Positions 14,112 through 22,059 are shown, numbered from the stretch's first letter. The stretch is DNA of 64,000 bases from Actinoplanes lobatus (GCF_014205215.1 NZ_JACHNC010000001.1:1927001-1991000), one strand, 5' to 3'. A program made the numbers and translations. The notes: a model not told the origin generated them from the sequence alone.

Positions 14112-14825
14112 ATGATTGTCTGTGTTCCTGCCTTGACCCCTGGCGCACAGGGAACGATCGACACCAGCGCACTCAGGCCGTATATCAACCGCGCGGCCAA
14201 CACGTGGGTTCACTCATTCCTGTTATCTGGCTCCACTACGCGCGGCGATCTGCTAACCGCCAAGGATAAAGGGTCGATCATCGATATCTGGCTAGAGCAG
14301 TTGCCGCCTGGCAGGATAATCGCCTGTTGCTGGAATAGTGACGACATCAAGGAATCGAGCGCCCGTGGCGTTCGAGCCATGGCGGTTCTCCAGGCACTTC
14401 CGAACGAAAATGCCGCTCTAGATTTTCTAGCCTCACTTCCGGGCGGCTCTTACATTTACAGTCATCCGATGTACACACCGACTGTTTTCAATACGGAGCT
14501 AGCTACGCTCGCCGCTAAAGCCGGAGTACTCCCGGCGGGCGGAAAGGTGGCGAAAATCGGCTTCTCCGATATCACGGGAATCAGGAATGCAACAGGGCCG
14601 GAATTTGCCCTCCTAGACGGCTCATCGCGTCAAATAGGCAAGCGCATCGAGGCGGGCGCGTCAGGGGTAATTGCAACGCCCCTGAGCCACATCCCGTCAC
14701 CGTTCCCGACTGCTGACCTGCCCGCGCTCCAGCCGGTGATCGACGCGTCTCAGGCGACGCTAGACGCCCTGCCGGACCGACCTGCCAGGACGGCTCACCT
14801 ACTGCAAGCTGCGTTCGGGAGCTGA
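14112..14825 (+). CDS. Dihydrodipicolinate synthase/N-acetylneuraminate lyase-family aldolase
   Basis: A 237-residue class I aldolase-like protein, shorter than DapA (~290). It retains the GSTTRGDLL motif (40-48), Tyr residues in YIYSHPMY (114-121), and Lys148 in KIGFSD at the Schiff-base position. It therefore probably condenses or cleaves a pyruvate-type keto acid, but the substrate is unknown. The shortened C-terminal region may alter oligomerisation. No gap separates it from the kinase gene, so the two are co-translated. It ends 168 bases before attR and looks like AICE cargo. Confidence 0.72.
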   Translation: MIVCVPALTPGAQGTIDTSALRPYINRAANTWVHSFLLSGSTTRGDLLTAKDKGSIIDIWLEQLPPGRIIACCWNSDDIKESSARGVRAMAVLQALPNENAALDFLASLPGGSYIYSHPMYTPTVFNTELATLAAKAGVLPAGGKVAKIGFSDITGIRNATGPEFALLDGSSRQIGKRIEAGASGVIATPLSHIPSPFPTADLPALQPVIDASQATLDALPDRPARTAHLLQAAFGS

Positions 14826-14877
14826 GCCAGGCGACCGCCTGACCGGGGGGTCGGAGCGAGCCAACGCCAGCGCGCCA

Positions 14878-14900
14878 CCGTCTCAGTTTCCGTCTCGTTC
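14878..14900. repeat. Right arm-type integrase sites
   Basis: CCGTCTCAGTT is followed 12 bases later by the diverged CCGTCTCGTTC. The first 19 bases (14878-14896) are identical to 913-931 in the same orientation. With the left copy they flank the core of the predicted circular attP. Confidence 0.6.
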
Positions 14901-14963
14901 GCCGTCGCTCGCGACCGTTCACGGGCGTCCGACATTCCATGTCTGCCCAGGTCACGGATGGTG

Positions 14964-14983
14964 GCGAACGACGGCGAACGACG
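14964..14983. repeat. Tandem 10-bp repeat next to attR
   Basis: GGCGAACGAC occurs twice without spacer, 10 bases before attR. It may be a further recombinase or Xis site. No equivalent pair was seen beside attL. Confidence 0.45.
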
Positions 14984-14993
14984 GCACGCAGAC

Positions 14994-15049
14994 TTGGAAA
15001 GCGTGTTGGGTTAACACCCTCACGAGTTCGAATCTCGTATCCTCCGCCA
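14994..15049 (+). repeat. attR, 56-bp direct repeat (tRNA-Ser 3' half remnant)
   Basis: Identical to 776-831. It starts in the anticodon stem, lacks the 5' half of the tRNA and cannot make a tRNA. It marks the right end of the AICE; chromosomal DNA resumes at 15050. Confidence 0.93.
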
Positions 15050-15071
15050 AGCCCTACCAGGGCAGACGTTG

Positions 15072-15098
15072 AAGGCCGAGCCGGTTGGCTCGGCCTTT
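15072..15098 (+). terminator. Original tRNA-Ser terminator, now stranded beyond attR
   Basis: AAGGCCGAGCC pairs with GGCTCGGCCTT around a GGTT loop and ends in TTT. It lies 23 bases past the attR tRNA 3' end, exactly where a tRNA terminator belongs. Before integration it would have followed the tRNA gene directly. Confidence 0.75.
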
Positions 15099-15165
15099 GG
15101 TCGTTCTGGACCCGGCCTCGGCCGGCCAGTGGAGCGGTCTATTGTCGGGACCGAAAACAGTGCGG

Positions 15166-15200
15166 GCGAGGGCCGGCTCCCGATCGGGGCCGGCCCTCGC
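15166..15200 (-). terminator. Hairpin after the large secreted-protein gene
   Basis: A perfect 12-bp stem (15166-15177 with 15189-15200), GC-rich, 5 bases beyond the stop codon of the minus-strand gene. It has no strong U-run on the minus side, so it may be a non-canonical actinobacterial terminator. Confidence 0.6.
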
Positions 15201-15205
15201 CTCTT

Positions 15206-18130
15206 TCACTTCTTGATCTTGTAGGTGGCGGAGACGGCGCGACCGTCGTAGTGACCGGTCCGCTTGGCGATCACGGTCAGGGTCAGCTTCTTGCCGGCCC
15301 ACGACTTCTTGATCTTCAAGGACGACGTCACCGCGACCAGCTTGCCGTTCACGCGCCACTCGTACCGGAATGTGGTCGGCTGGGGTGACCAGGCACCCAC
15401 CGTGGCCTTGACCGTCCGGCCCGCCTTCACCGTGCCGTTGATCTTCGGCTTGGCCGACGTCTTCGGCGCCGCGCCGTAACCCACCACCAGCGTGCCCGAG
15501 GACGCCGGGGTGGAGACCCGGTCGGCACGCTTCGCGGTCACGGTCACCCCGAGGCGTTTCCCGCGCAGAGAGGCCGGGATCTGGTACGACGAAGCAGTCG
15601 CCCCCTTGATCGCCACACCGTTCGCCGTCCACTGGTACGAGTACGACGCCGGCGCCGGATCCCAGGAACCCACCGCGGCCCGCACCGTCACGCCCACCCG
15701 CACCGACCCGGTGATGCCCGGCGCCCGTACGACCCGGAACGGCTCGAGCGTGACCGGCACGCACGGCTCGCCGTCGCAGGTCGTCTCGGCCCGGAACGGC
15801 AGGTTCGCGTTCTCGGTCTTGGGCGCCAGCACGAACAGTGCCATCCCGGTCGGCTGCTCGTACGGCAGGCTCACCTGGCAGCCGCGGCCGCCCTCGGCGT
15901 ACGAGCAGGAGGTGATCCCGCCGTCGGCCAGGGTGGTGAAGTAGTACGGCTCGGGCGTCTCGGTTCCGCCACCGGTGTTGCTCAGCGCCACCGTGAAGGA
16001 GCTCCGGTTCTTCACCGGCACCGACGCGCAGACCGCTGTCCGCTGGTCGGAGAGGGTTCCGGCGAGCGGGCCGACGCCGGTCACCGGGCACTGGGCGACC
16101 GGCTGTCCGGCGCTGGTCAGCCGCCAGGTGTCCACCCGGTACGGCACCTGCTGCCCGTCCACCGCCGGCCAGACGAAGATCTGGTAGGCGGTCGAGCCGC
16201 CGACCCGGCACGGCACCACGTACCCCGCGCAGCGGTCGGCGCCGGACGCGTCGGTGATCCAGTAGCGGGCGGCGTACCCGGTGCTGCGCACGCCGAGCCA
16301 GTGGCTGTCGGCCGCCGCCGCGGTGACCCGGTAGCAGCGCACCTCGTCGTCGGTCCGCAGGGTGCCGGCCAGCGCCGGACCGCCGAGCACCGAGTTCGAC
16401 GGGGTCTCGCACCGCGCCCCGGCCGGGCTGTAGTCCTCCCGGTGGATCCGGTACTGGAAGTCGGCGGCCGCGGCGGTCAGCACCACGGTGTACGCCTTAC
16501 CCGTCTCGAACTTGCAGCGCAGGAGCTGGGCGGACGCGTACCGGGCGCTGCCACAGACCTGCTTGCCGGTGTCGTCCCGGACCGAGATCGAGGCCCAGCC
16601 GTCGTGGCCGGTGACCGGGGCGTACCCGATGATCTCGGCGGTCGAGTGCCGGTCCGCCGGGATGCTGTAGCAGGTGGCGAACCGGCCCGCCGAGAAGGCG
16701 GTGTTCACGCCGACGGTGGCGCCGATCGAGCCCTGCGGCAGGACGGCACACCCGCTCACCCGGTCCATCCGCTGCACGACCACGGCGTAGTCGCCGGAGG
16801 CGGCGCCGTCCGGAGCGTTCAGCAGGATCCGGTACGGGGCCCGGCCGGTCAGCACGCAACCGTTGGTGGCGCACAGATCGGTACCGTCGGCGTTGATCAA
16901 CGTCCAGTCCGGACGGGCGGCGCCGGTCACCTTCGGCGGGTACAGCAGCCCGATCGAGGCGCCGGCCGTACCGGTCAGCTCCAGGCAGCCGGTCTCGCCC
17001 GCGACGGTGAACGAGCCCCGCACGGCGCCGCCGGAGATGCCCTGGTCGGAGACCTGGACACAGCCCGTGGCGGTGGGCCGGGCGAACACCGTGGCGTACG
17101 CGGTCTCGGTCACACCGGAACCGGCGATCAGTGTGTAGCGGCCGGCGGCCGGGAAGTCGCAGAGGCCCCCGGCGGTGCACACATCCCTGCCCTGGGCGTC
17201 GTACACCTGCGCCGACGTCTCGTAGCCGCGGGCGTCGACGACCCGCACCAGGTGGCGACCGGCGGCCGGGACGTCCAGCAGGCGGCAACGGTTGACGTCC
17301 GGCGCACCGGCCGGGCCGGTCCCGAAAGTGCCGGGCGTGACCACCACGCACCCGGAGGGCGCGGACAGCCGCCGGACCTGGTAGCTCAGCTCACGGTCGG
17401 CGTCGCTGAACGCCACCAGACGGTACGGGCCCGAGCCGGGCAGCGCGCAGCCGTCCACCTCGTCGTACTCCTGGTCGGCGCAGATCCTCGCGCCGGTCCG
17501 GTCGGAGATCCACGACAGGTCGGCCCCGGAGACGTACGAGAGGATCCGCTCGCCGGGCTCCGCGGTGAACGGAAGGCAGAACGCCTGCAACGGTGACGTC
17601 GGGGTGATCCGTCCGGTCGGCCGGTCCCAGCCGGTGCCGGTCGCGGAGGTACAGCCCTGGTCGGTGTTCAGGTTGAGGAACACCGCCTGGTACGCGTAGG
17701 TGTCCCACTCGTCGTTGCGCAGCCACAGCGTGTACGTCCCCGCCTCGGCCAGGTCGCAGGTGCCGCCCCACTCCGAGCAGACCACCCCGCCGGCGTCGCT
17801 GAGCTCCCAGTCGAGCTGGCCGCCGTCGGAGGTCCGGACCCGTTTCAGGCCGGCCGAAGCCCGCACCGACCAGCAGTCGAAGCCGTCCGGCTCGACCTCG
17901 CCGGCCGCCACCTGGTCTTCGGCGAGGTCCCCGAAGCCGGCCTCGCGCAGGGTGCCGCAGCCGACCGGAATGTCCGCCTGCTCCGTCGAGGCGGATCCGG
18001 GCGAGAGTGTGGGCGTGGGCTCCGACACCGTGGGAGAGATCGAAGGGGACGGGGTGGCCGCGTGGGCGGCTCCCGGCAGTCCGGTCGCGATCAACAAGCC
18101 GCCCAGCAGAGCGGCGCTCCAACGCCTCAT
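15206..18130 (-). CDS. Large secreted Cys-rich repeat protein with C-terminal Ig-like domains
   Basis: A 974-residue exported protein. The signal peptide is MRRWSAALLGGLLIATGLPG...AHA, followed by a Ser/Thr/Pro linker. Residues ~50-800 hold about nine beta-rich repeats of ~80-100 residues with paired Cys (patterns such as CxxLxxPAAGRHLVRVVDA, YTLxxGS), each starting with a conserved Cys. The last ~170 residues are two Ig-like modules (PGITGSVRVGVTVRA...YQWTANGV; PKINGTVKAGRTVKATVGAW...YEWRVNG) found in actinobacterial surface proteins. No catalytic motif is seen. It lies directly against attR but its base use is that of the chromosome. A role in surface structure or ligand binding is an inference. 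Confidence 0.8.
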   Translation of the reverse strand: MRRWSAALLGGLLIATGLPGAAHAATPSPSISPTVSEPTPTLSPGSASTEQADIPVGCGTLREAGFGDLAEDQVAAGEVEPDGFDCWSVRASAGLKRVRTSDGGQLDWELSDAGGVVCSEWGGTCDLAEAGTYTLWLRNDEWDTYAYQAVFLNLNTDQGCTSATGTGWDRPTGRITPTSPLQAFCLPFTAEPGERILSYVSGADLSWISDRTGARICADQEYDEVDGCALPGSGPYRLVAFSDADRELSYQVRRLSAPSGCVVVTPGTFGTGPAGAPDVNRCRLLDVPAAGRHLVRVVDARGYETSAQVYDAQGRDVCTAGGLCDFPAAGRYTLIAGSGVTETAYATVFARPTATGCVQVSDQGISGGAVRGSFTVAGETGCLELTGTAGASIGLLYPPKVTGAARPDWTLINADGTDLCATNGCVLTGRAPYRILLNAPDGAASGDYAVVVQRMDRVSGCAVLPQGSIGATVGVNTAFSAGRFATCYSIPADRHSTAEIIGYAPVTGHDGWASISVRDDTGKQVCGSARYASAQLLRCKFETGKAYTVVLTAAAADFQYRIHREDYSPAGARCETPSNSVLGGPALAGTLRTDDEVRCYRVTAAAADSHWLGVRSTGYAARYWITDASGADRCAGYVVPCRVGGSTAYQIFVWPAVDGQQVPYRVDTWRLTSAGQPVAQCPVTGVGPLAGTLSDQRTAVCASVPVKNRSSFTVALSNTGGGTETPEPYYFTTLADGGITSCSYAEGGRGCQVSLPYEQPTGMALFVLAPKTENANLPFRAETTCDGEPCVPVTLEPFRVVRAPGITGSVRVGVTVRAAVGSWDPAPASYSYQWTANGVAIKGATASSYQIPASLRGKRLGVTVTAKRADRVSTPASSGTLVVGYGAAPKTSAKPKINGTVKAGRTVKATVGAWSPQPTTFRYEWRVNGKLVAVTSSLKIKKSWAGKKLTLTVIAKRTGHYDGRAVSATYKIKK

Positions 18131-18243
18131 GGGCGCTGCCTAATGCACATTTCTGGATCTTGACAGTCGCACAGATTGACCGGCGCCTAGCTCCCACCAT
18201 TCGGGAAGAGCCAGGTCAACCGTGGCGACGAAACCGTCCCGGC

Positions 18244-18585
18244 CTAGATCTGGGCAGCCGCTATCGCATCGTCGACTTCCGGAAAGATCGCGAAATATCG
18301 GCTGAGACCGACCGTCTCCATGAGCTGTGCGAGGAACGGGTTGGCGCCGGCGAAGCTCAGCCACCCGCCACGCGCGGAGATCACCTGTTTACTCGTGATG
18401 AACGCGCTCAGCCCCACCGAGTCGCAGAACTTCAGCCCGGTCAGGTCGACCACGATCCGCGGCACCGGGCGCTCCAGCAGGCCGGCCAGGGCCGTGGACA
18501 GCTGACCGGCGGTGTCGGCGTCCAGCTCGCCGCGCAGGTGCAGCACGGCGACATCGGAGCGGTGATCGGTGACTGTGGCGTGCAT
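18244..18585 (-). CDS. STAS-domain anti-sigma factor antagonist
   Basis: A 113-residue single STAS domain, the SpoIIAA/RsbV type that releases a sigma factor by binding its anti-sigma kinase. The phosphorylatable Ser is S56 in KFCDSVGLSAF, and VLHLRGELDADTA forms the first strands. GGAAG lies upstream of the ATG at 18585. No anti-sigma kinase or sigma gene is adjacent, so the partner is elsewhere. Confidence 0.88.
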   Translation of the reverse strand: MHATVTDHRSDVAVLHLRGELDADTAGQLSTALAGLLERPVPRIVVDLTGLKFCDSVGLSAFITSKQVISARGGWLSFAGANPFLAQLMETVGLSRYFAIFPEVDDAIAAAQI

Positions 18586-18676
18586 GATGATCGGCTTCCT
18601 ACCCGTGTGATGGGAATTTCAGGCTAGATCCAGAACTTCTCCACACACCGGACAGAGCGTGCGTCAGACAAACACG

Positions 18677-18710
18677 AACGGGCCGGACCCCATGTGGGAT
18701 CCGGCCCGTT
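18677..18710 (-). terminator. Intrinsic terminator (bidirectional hairpin)
   Basis: AACGGGCCGGACCC pairs with GGGATCCGGCCCGTT around a 5-base loop (one bulge). On the minus strand it follows the small gene at 18776-18985 and protects the STAS gene from read-through. Confidence 0.75.
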
Positions 18711-18775
18711 TCGAGGCTGGCCGGTTCAAAGTCAAGCACTTGAGGCGCAGCCTTGGGGGGCTCCTGGCACGGCTC

Positions 18776-18985
18776 CTAGAGCTCGCGCCACCGCCAGCGT
18801 GGACCACGCCACGCGTCGGCCAGGATCATCGCTGACGCCTTGCCGGGACACTGCTGCACCTTCGACTTGCCCTCGGGGCCGCCCATCTGGGCCTCGACCT
18901 CCCAGAGCGCGCCGTCGGTGCGGACGTAGACGTCTCGGCGCGCGAGCCGGACGTCGCCATTCCACCAGTGATGCTCAACTCTCAC
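18776..18985 (-). CDS. Small hypothetical protein
   Basis: A 69-residue protein from GTG 18985. It is rich in Trp and Arg (HHWWNGDVRLARRDVYVRTDGALWEVEAQ...WRGPRWRWREL). Repeated GDVRLARRDVYVRTDG-like strands suggest a small beta fold. Terminators on its 3' side support an independent unit. No family recognised. Confidence 0.55.
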   Translation of the reverse strand: MRVEHHWWNGDVRLARRDVYVRTDGALWEVEAQMGGPEGKSKVQQCPGKASAMILADAWRGPRWRWREL

Positions 18986-19297
18986 GTGTCAAATCTAGGA
19001 CAGATATCGACGAACCTGGGTCGAGTGATTCTGTGAATTCTTCTCGCCGCCAGGTCGGAACCACATTGTCTGATCCGGTATATTTTGCCAGCGTGACTTG
19101 CGCGACACCCTATGTATTAGGGCCGCGCACGGTCGGCTACAGAACGTGATCCCATGCTCTGAACTGCGAAGAAACATGCCCGTTACAACATGCGGGCTGA
19201 TCATGGAGAACGACCGAACGGATGAGCCGTCACTCCCGCGGTCGGCCGACCCGGAAACCGGCGACGGAGCGTAACAGGAACACGGTCCGAAAGACAG
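18986..19297. other. Intergenic region without a recognised gene
   Basis: No gene or clear RNA is seen here. The stretch is locally AT-richer (for example around 19070-19115), consistent with promoters for the small gene to the left. Short inverted segments (CATGCCCG / CATGCGGGC near 19177-19198) are not strong enough to name. Confidence 0.4.
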
Positions 19298-19324
19298 AAA
19301 GCCCGGTCCGTCGGACCGGGCTTT
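19298..19324 (-). terminator. Terminator of tRNA-Ser(CGA)
   Basis: AAAGCCCGGTCC pairs with GGACCGGGCTTT around GTC. It lies 8 bases downstream of the tRNA on the minus strand. Confidence 0.82.
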
Positions 19325-19331
19325 CCCGTGG

Positions 19332-19418
19332 CGGTGGCGGCGGGATTTGAACCCGCGGAGGGCGTAAACCCTCACACGCTTTCGAGGCGTGCTCCTTAGG
19401 CCACTCGGACACACCACC
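19332..19418 (-). tRNA. tRNA-Ser (anticodon CGA)
   Basis: Minus-strand cloverleaf: acceptor GGTGGTG pairs with CGCCACC (one G-T pair). A long variable arm is typical of Ser, the T-loop is GGTTCAAATCC, and the anticodon loop CTCGAAA gives CGA. CCA is not fully encoded. It shares much of the anticodon-arm sequence with tRNA-Ser(GGA), but no element is inserted here. Confidence 0.94.
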
Positions 19419-19533
19419 GGGAAGTACGTTACCCGACGCCGGAAGGCGCTTGCCGCCGGGTCACCCATAACCCGCCGTGACCCGGCTGACCTGGCAAGAT
19501 CGTCGCTATCGACACGGAAAACGGAGAAATCGC

Positions 19534-20247
19534 ATGAGCGTGCACATCGGTGGCAAGCCCGGAGACATCGCCGAACGGGTGCTGCTGCCCGGCGACCCGA
19601 TGCGGGCGAAGTGGATCGCCGAGACCTTCCTGGAGGACCCGGTCTGCTACACCCAGGTCCGGGGGATGCTCGGCTTCACCGGCACCTGGCAGGGTGTCCG
19701 GGTCTCGGTGCAGGGTTCCGGCATGGGCATGCCGTCGGCCTCCATCTACACCCACGAGCTGATCAACGAGTACGGCGTGAAGTCGGTCATCCGGATCGGC
19801 TCCTGCGGCGCCCTCGCCATGGACCTCAACCTGGGTGACGTGGTCGCGGCGATCGGCTCGGCCACCGACTCCAACATGAACCGGGCCCGGTTCGACGGTC
19901 TGATCGACTACGCCCCGGTCGCCGACTTCGGTCTGCTGCGCACCGCGGTCGACGTGGCCGAGGCGCAGGGCGTGCCGATCCGGGTGGGCCCGATCCTGGC
20001 CGCCGACGCCTTCTACACCGACCGCCCCGACCTGTACGACGCCCTCGCCGACTACGGCGTGCTCGCGGTCGAGATGGAGTCGGCCGCGATCTACACGATC
20101 GCCGCCCGCTACGGCGCCAAGGCGCTGACGATCCTCACCGTCAGCGACCACATCAAGCGCCACGAGGCGATGGACTCCGCTCAGCGCGAGCAGGGCTTCA
20201 GCAACATGGTGAAGATCGGCCTGGCGACAGCGATCGCGGACGCCTAG
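19534..20247 (+). CDS. deoD: Purine nucleoside phosphorylase, DeoD type
   Basis: A 237-residue phosphorylase that splits purine (deoxy)nucleosides into base and (deoxy)ribose 1-phosphate for salvage. It matches the hexameric DeoD family throughout: MSVHIGGKPGDIAERVLLPGDPMRAKWIAE, the phosphate-binding RIGSCGAL, the EMESAAIY ribose-binding motif and the TVSDHI motif with catalytic Asp. The ATG at 19534 follows GGAGAAA. Its TAG overlaps the TAG of the convergent tadA by two bases. Confidence 0.95.
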   Translation: MSVHIGGKPGDIAERVLLPGDPMRAKWIAETFLEDPVCYTQVRGMLGFTGTWQGVRVSVQGSGMGMPSASIYTHELINEYGVKSVIRIGSCGALAMDLNLGDVVAAIGSATDSNMNRARFDGLIDYAPVADFGLLRTAVDVAEAQGVPIRVGPILAADAFYTDRPDLYDALADYGVLAVEMESAAIYTIAARYGAKALTILTVSDHIKRHEAMDSAQREQGFSNMVKIGLATAIADA

Positions 20248-20690
20248 CGGAAGAAGTCGCGCATCAGCGTGGCGCACTCGGTTTCCAGGACGCCGCCGTA
20301 GACCTCCGGACGGTGGTTGAGGCGGCGGTCCCGGACCACGTCCCAGAGGGAACCGACCGCCCCGGTCTTGGGTTCCCAGGCGCCGAAGACCAGCGTGGAG
20401 ATCCGGGCCAGGACCAGCGCGCCGGCGCACATGGTGCACGGCTCCAGGGTGACCACCAGGGTGCAGCCCTCGAGCCGCCACTCGCCCAGCCGGGCGGCGG
20501 CCCGGCGGATGGCGAGGATCTCGGCGTGCCCGGTCGGATCACCGGTGAGCTCCCGCTCGTTGCCGGCGGACGCCAGCTCGGCGCCGTCCGGGCCGAGGAT
20601 GACCGCCCCGACCGGGACGTCGTCGGGCGAGGTGGACGCGACGGCGAGCGCGCGCCGCATCCACTCCTCGTGCTGCCTGCGGCGTATCAC
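20244..20690 (-). CDS. tadA: tRNA-specific adenosine deaminase
   Basis: A 148-residue zinc deaminase that converts A34 of tRNA-Arg(ACG) to inosine. The zinc site is H55-A-E57 and PCTMC (C85, C88), with Glu57 the proton shuttle. The GTG start at 20690 overlaps the stop of the upstream gene (GTGA), the usual coupling with the TadA-associated protein. Confidence 0.94.
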   Translation of the reverse strand: MIRRRQHEEWMRRALAVASTSPDDVPVGAVILGPDGAELASAGNERELTGDPTGHAEILAIRRAAARLGEWRLEGCTLVVTLEPCTMCAGALVLARISTLVFGAWEPKTGAVGSLWDVVRDRRLNHRPEVYGGVLETECATLMRDFFR

Positions 20691-21190
20691 GCCTCGCGCA
20701 GCTCCTCCATCTCGTCCCCGCAACCGATCCGCTGGCAGATCTCGGCGGTGACGTCGGACGGCAGCATCCCGTCCATCCCGCACAGGGCGAGCAGCCGCTG
20801 CGCGTTCACCCCGAGATCGCCGAGCAGATCGGCGTCACCGACCGGGTCGGCGTCCGGCTCGGCCGGCTTGTCGTCCTCGTCACCCGAACCCAGGTCGTCC
20901 AGCCCGAGGGCCGGTGTCTCCACCTCACCGAGCAGCACCGATCCGATCCGCGACTCCTCGGCGAAGGCCGAATCGGACCCGAAGACCCGCAGATCCTCGC
21001 CCTCGTCCAGGCGCAGGATGGCGAGGTACTCGTCGTCGCTCTCGACGAACAACACCGCGAGGTCGGCGTCCGGCTCGGTATCCCGGAGCGCGTCCACCAC
21101 CTCGTCGATGTCGGCCAGGCCTGAAAGGTCCAGCTCCGACGCCGTCCATCCGCTCTTGGCACGGGCGACAGCGGCAGCGAAAATCGACAC
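20687..21190 (-). CDS. tRNA adenosine deaminase-associated protein
   Basis: A 167-residue acidic protein (FAAAVARAKSGWTASELDLSGLADIDEVVDALRD...) followed by a C-terminal helical part with LLALCGMDGMLPSDVTAEICQRIGC. This is the actinobacterial family always encoded directly before tadA. The function is unknown; a role in TadA activity or stability is inferred from coupling. The GTG at 21190 follows GGGGGAAT. Confidence 0.88.
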   Translation of the reverse strand: MSIFAAAVARAKSGWTASELDLSGLADIDEVVDALRDTEPDADLAVLFVESDDEYLAILRLDEGEDLRVFGSDSAFAEESRIGSVLLGEVETPALGLDDLGSGDEDDKPAEPDADPVGDADLLGDLGVNAQRLLALCGMDGMLPSDVTAEICQRIGCGDEMEELREA

Positions 21191-21280
21191 GATTCCCCCA
21201 ACGCGACTCTAAACTCTCAGCGCCTGACGGTAGCGGGTACGGCGGCGGGTGCATCGCGCCACGCCTTGACGGGCTCGAAG

Positions 21281-21484
21281 TCAGTTCACCAGGCGACGTC
21301 GCGTGGCGATCAACTCGCGGAGCCGTAGACCACGGAGACGTTGTGAAGGCATCGACTCACGGGACGACTTCGCCTGGGCGAGAGCCGCCAGTAGTTCGAG
21401 ACGTCGACGGCAGCGATCGGGGTCGAGCCGTTCTGGCGAGGGGGCCATGACGCCGAGAGTGCCGAGCCGTACGACGTTCGTCAA
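21281..21484 (-). CDS. Possible small Arg/Leu-rich protein
   Basis: A 67-residue frame from TTG 21484, or 55 residues from ATG 21448. It is helical and highly basic (RCRRRLELLAALAQAKSSRESMPSQRLRGLRLRELIATRRRLVN). There is no clear Shine-Dalgarno and no family; it could be a chance frame. Confidence 0.3.
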   Translation of the reverse strand: MTNVVRLGTLGVMAPSPERLDPDRCRRRLELLAALAQAKSSRESMPSQRLRGLRLRELIATRRRLVN

Positions 21485-21550
21485 GGGTCGATGGCCACAT
21501 CGGCAGAACCACTGCTCAGGGCTACCGAGAGGGCACGTGTGGTGGTCGTC

Positions 21551-21952
21551 TCACCAGAGCGGCCAGTCGTAGGTGGCCACCCATCGGAGTGTGACGAAGA
21601 GCAGCGCGATCGACAGCGCCAGACCACTCGCGACGGCCACGCCGACGGCCACGCCACGGTCGCCGAGCACGGCCAGCAACAGGGCCACCGCCCAGGCGGC
21701 GAGCGCCGCGCCGATGGTCCACCACGCGTACGACGTCAGACTGCTCCCGAGACTGCCGAACAACACGAACCAGGCCGTGGTGGCGGCCAGCCCGGTGAGG
21801 ACGGGGGCCGCGGTGACCGGATGGGGCTCCCGGTAGGTGGGCCGCTGCGGCATCGCGCCGAACGGCGGGGGCGGTGGCGGAGTGCTCCGCGGCGGGAGGT
21901 AGCCCGGTGGTGGCGGCAGGGCCGCGGGCCAGGAACCTTGCCGGTCCGCCAT
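21551..21952 (-). CDS. Membrane protein with Pro-rich N-terminus
   Basis: A 133-residue protein. Residues 1-45 are Pro-rich and cytosolic (PPPPGYLPPRSTPPPPPPFG), then come three membrane helices (VLTGLAATTAWFVLFG, WWTIGAALAAWAVALLLAVLG, VAVASGLALSIALLFVTL). This layout is common in actinobacterial proteins of unknown function. The ATG at 21952 has GGCGGGCGACAG upstream. It stands alone, divergent from the lipoprotein gene. Confidence 0.75.
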   Translation of the reverse strand: MADRQGSWPAALPPPPGYLPPRSTPPPPPPFGAMPQRPTYREPHPVTAAPVLTGLAATTAWFVLFGSLGSSLTSYAWWTIGAALAAWAVALLLAVLGDRGVAVGVAVASGLALSIALLFVTLRWVATYDWPLW

Positions 21953-22059
21953 CTGTCGCCCGCCTCCTCCCGATCACGCCACGCTCCCGATGAAGCCTAG
22001 CCAACCCATCCACCGGTACGCGGTCTGCACGATTTCCGCTCATCTGCCAGGATGTCGCG

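Larger units (their letters stand above)
776..15049. mobile_element. Actinomycete integrative and conjugative element (AICE), ~14.3 kb, complete
   Basis: The element is bounded by 56-bp direct repeats derived from tRNA-Ser(GGA). It encodes all modules known for pSAM2-type AICEs: Int and Xis (904-2449), replication proteins of the prim-pol plus DUF3631 type (2776-5086), an FtsK/TraB-like double-stranded DNA translocase for conjugation (6327-8483), an SpdB-like spread protein (10786-11664), a NUDIX hydrolase, many small AICE proteins, and a GntR-type regulator (12714-13571). No transposase or relaxase gene is seen, which agrees with TraB-type transfer of double-stranded DNA. Every recognisable module looks intact, so the element may be functional; that is an inference. 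The plus-strand trio next to attR is less GC-rich than the rest and may be acquired cargo. Confidence 0.92.

Noticed and set aside
14994..15049. A second tRNA-Ser gene
   Set aside because: Only the 3' half is present; the acceptor 5' strand and D arm are missing. It is attR.
18986..19297. Structured RNA near 19170-19250
   Set aside because: Short complementary segments exist but no conserved motif or strong stem is visible.
20244..20247. Overlapping stop codons of deoD and tadA as a regulatory feature
   Set aside because: Convergent genes sharing CTAG are common and no signal beyond the overlap is seen.
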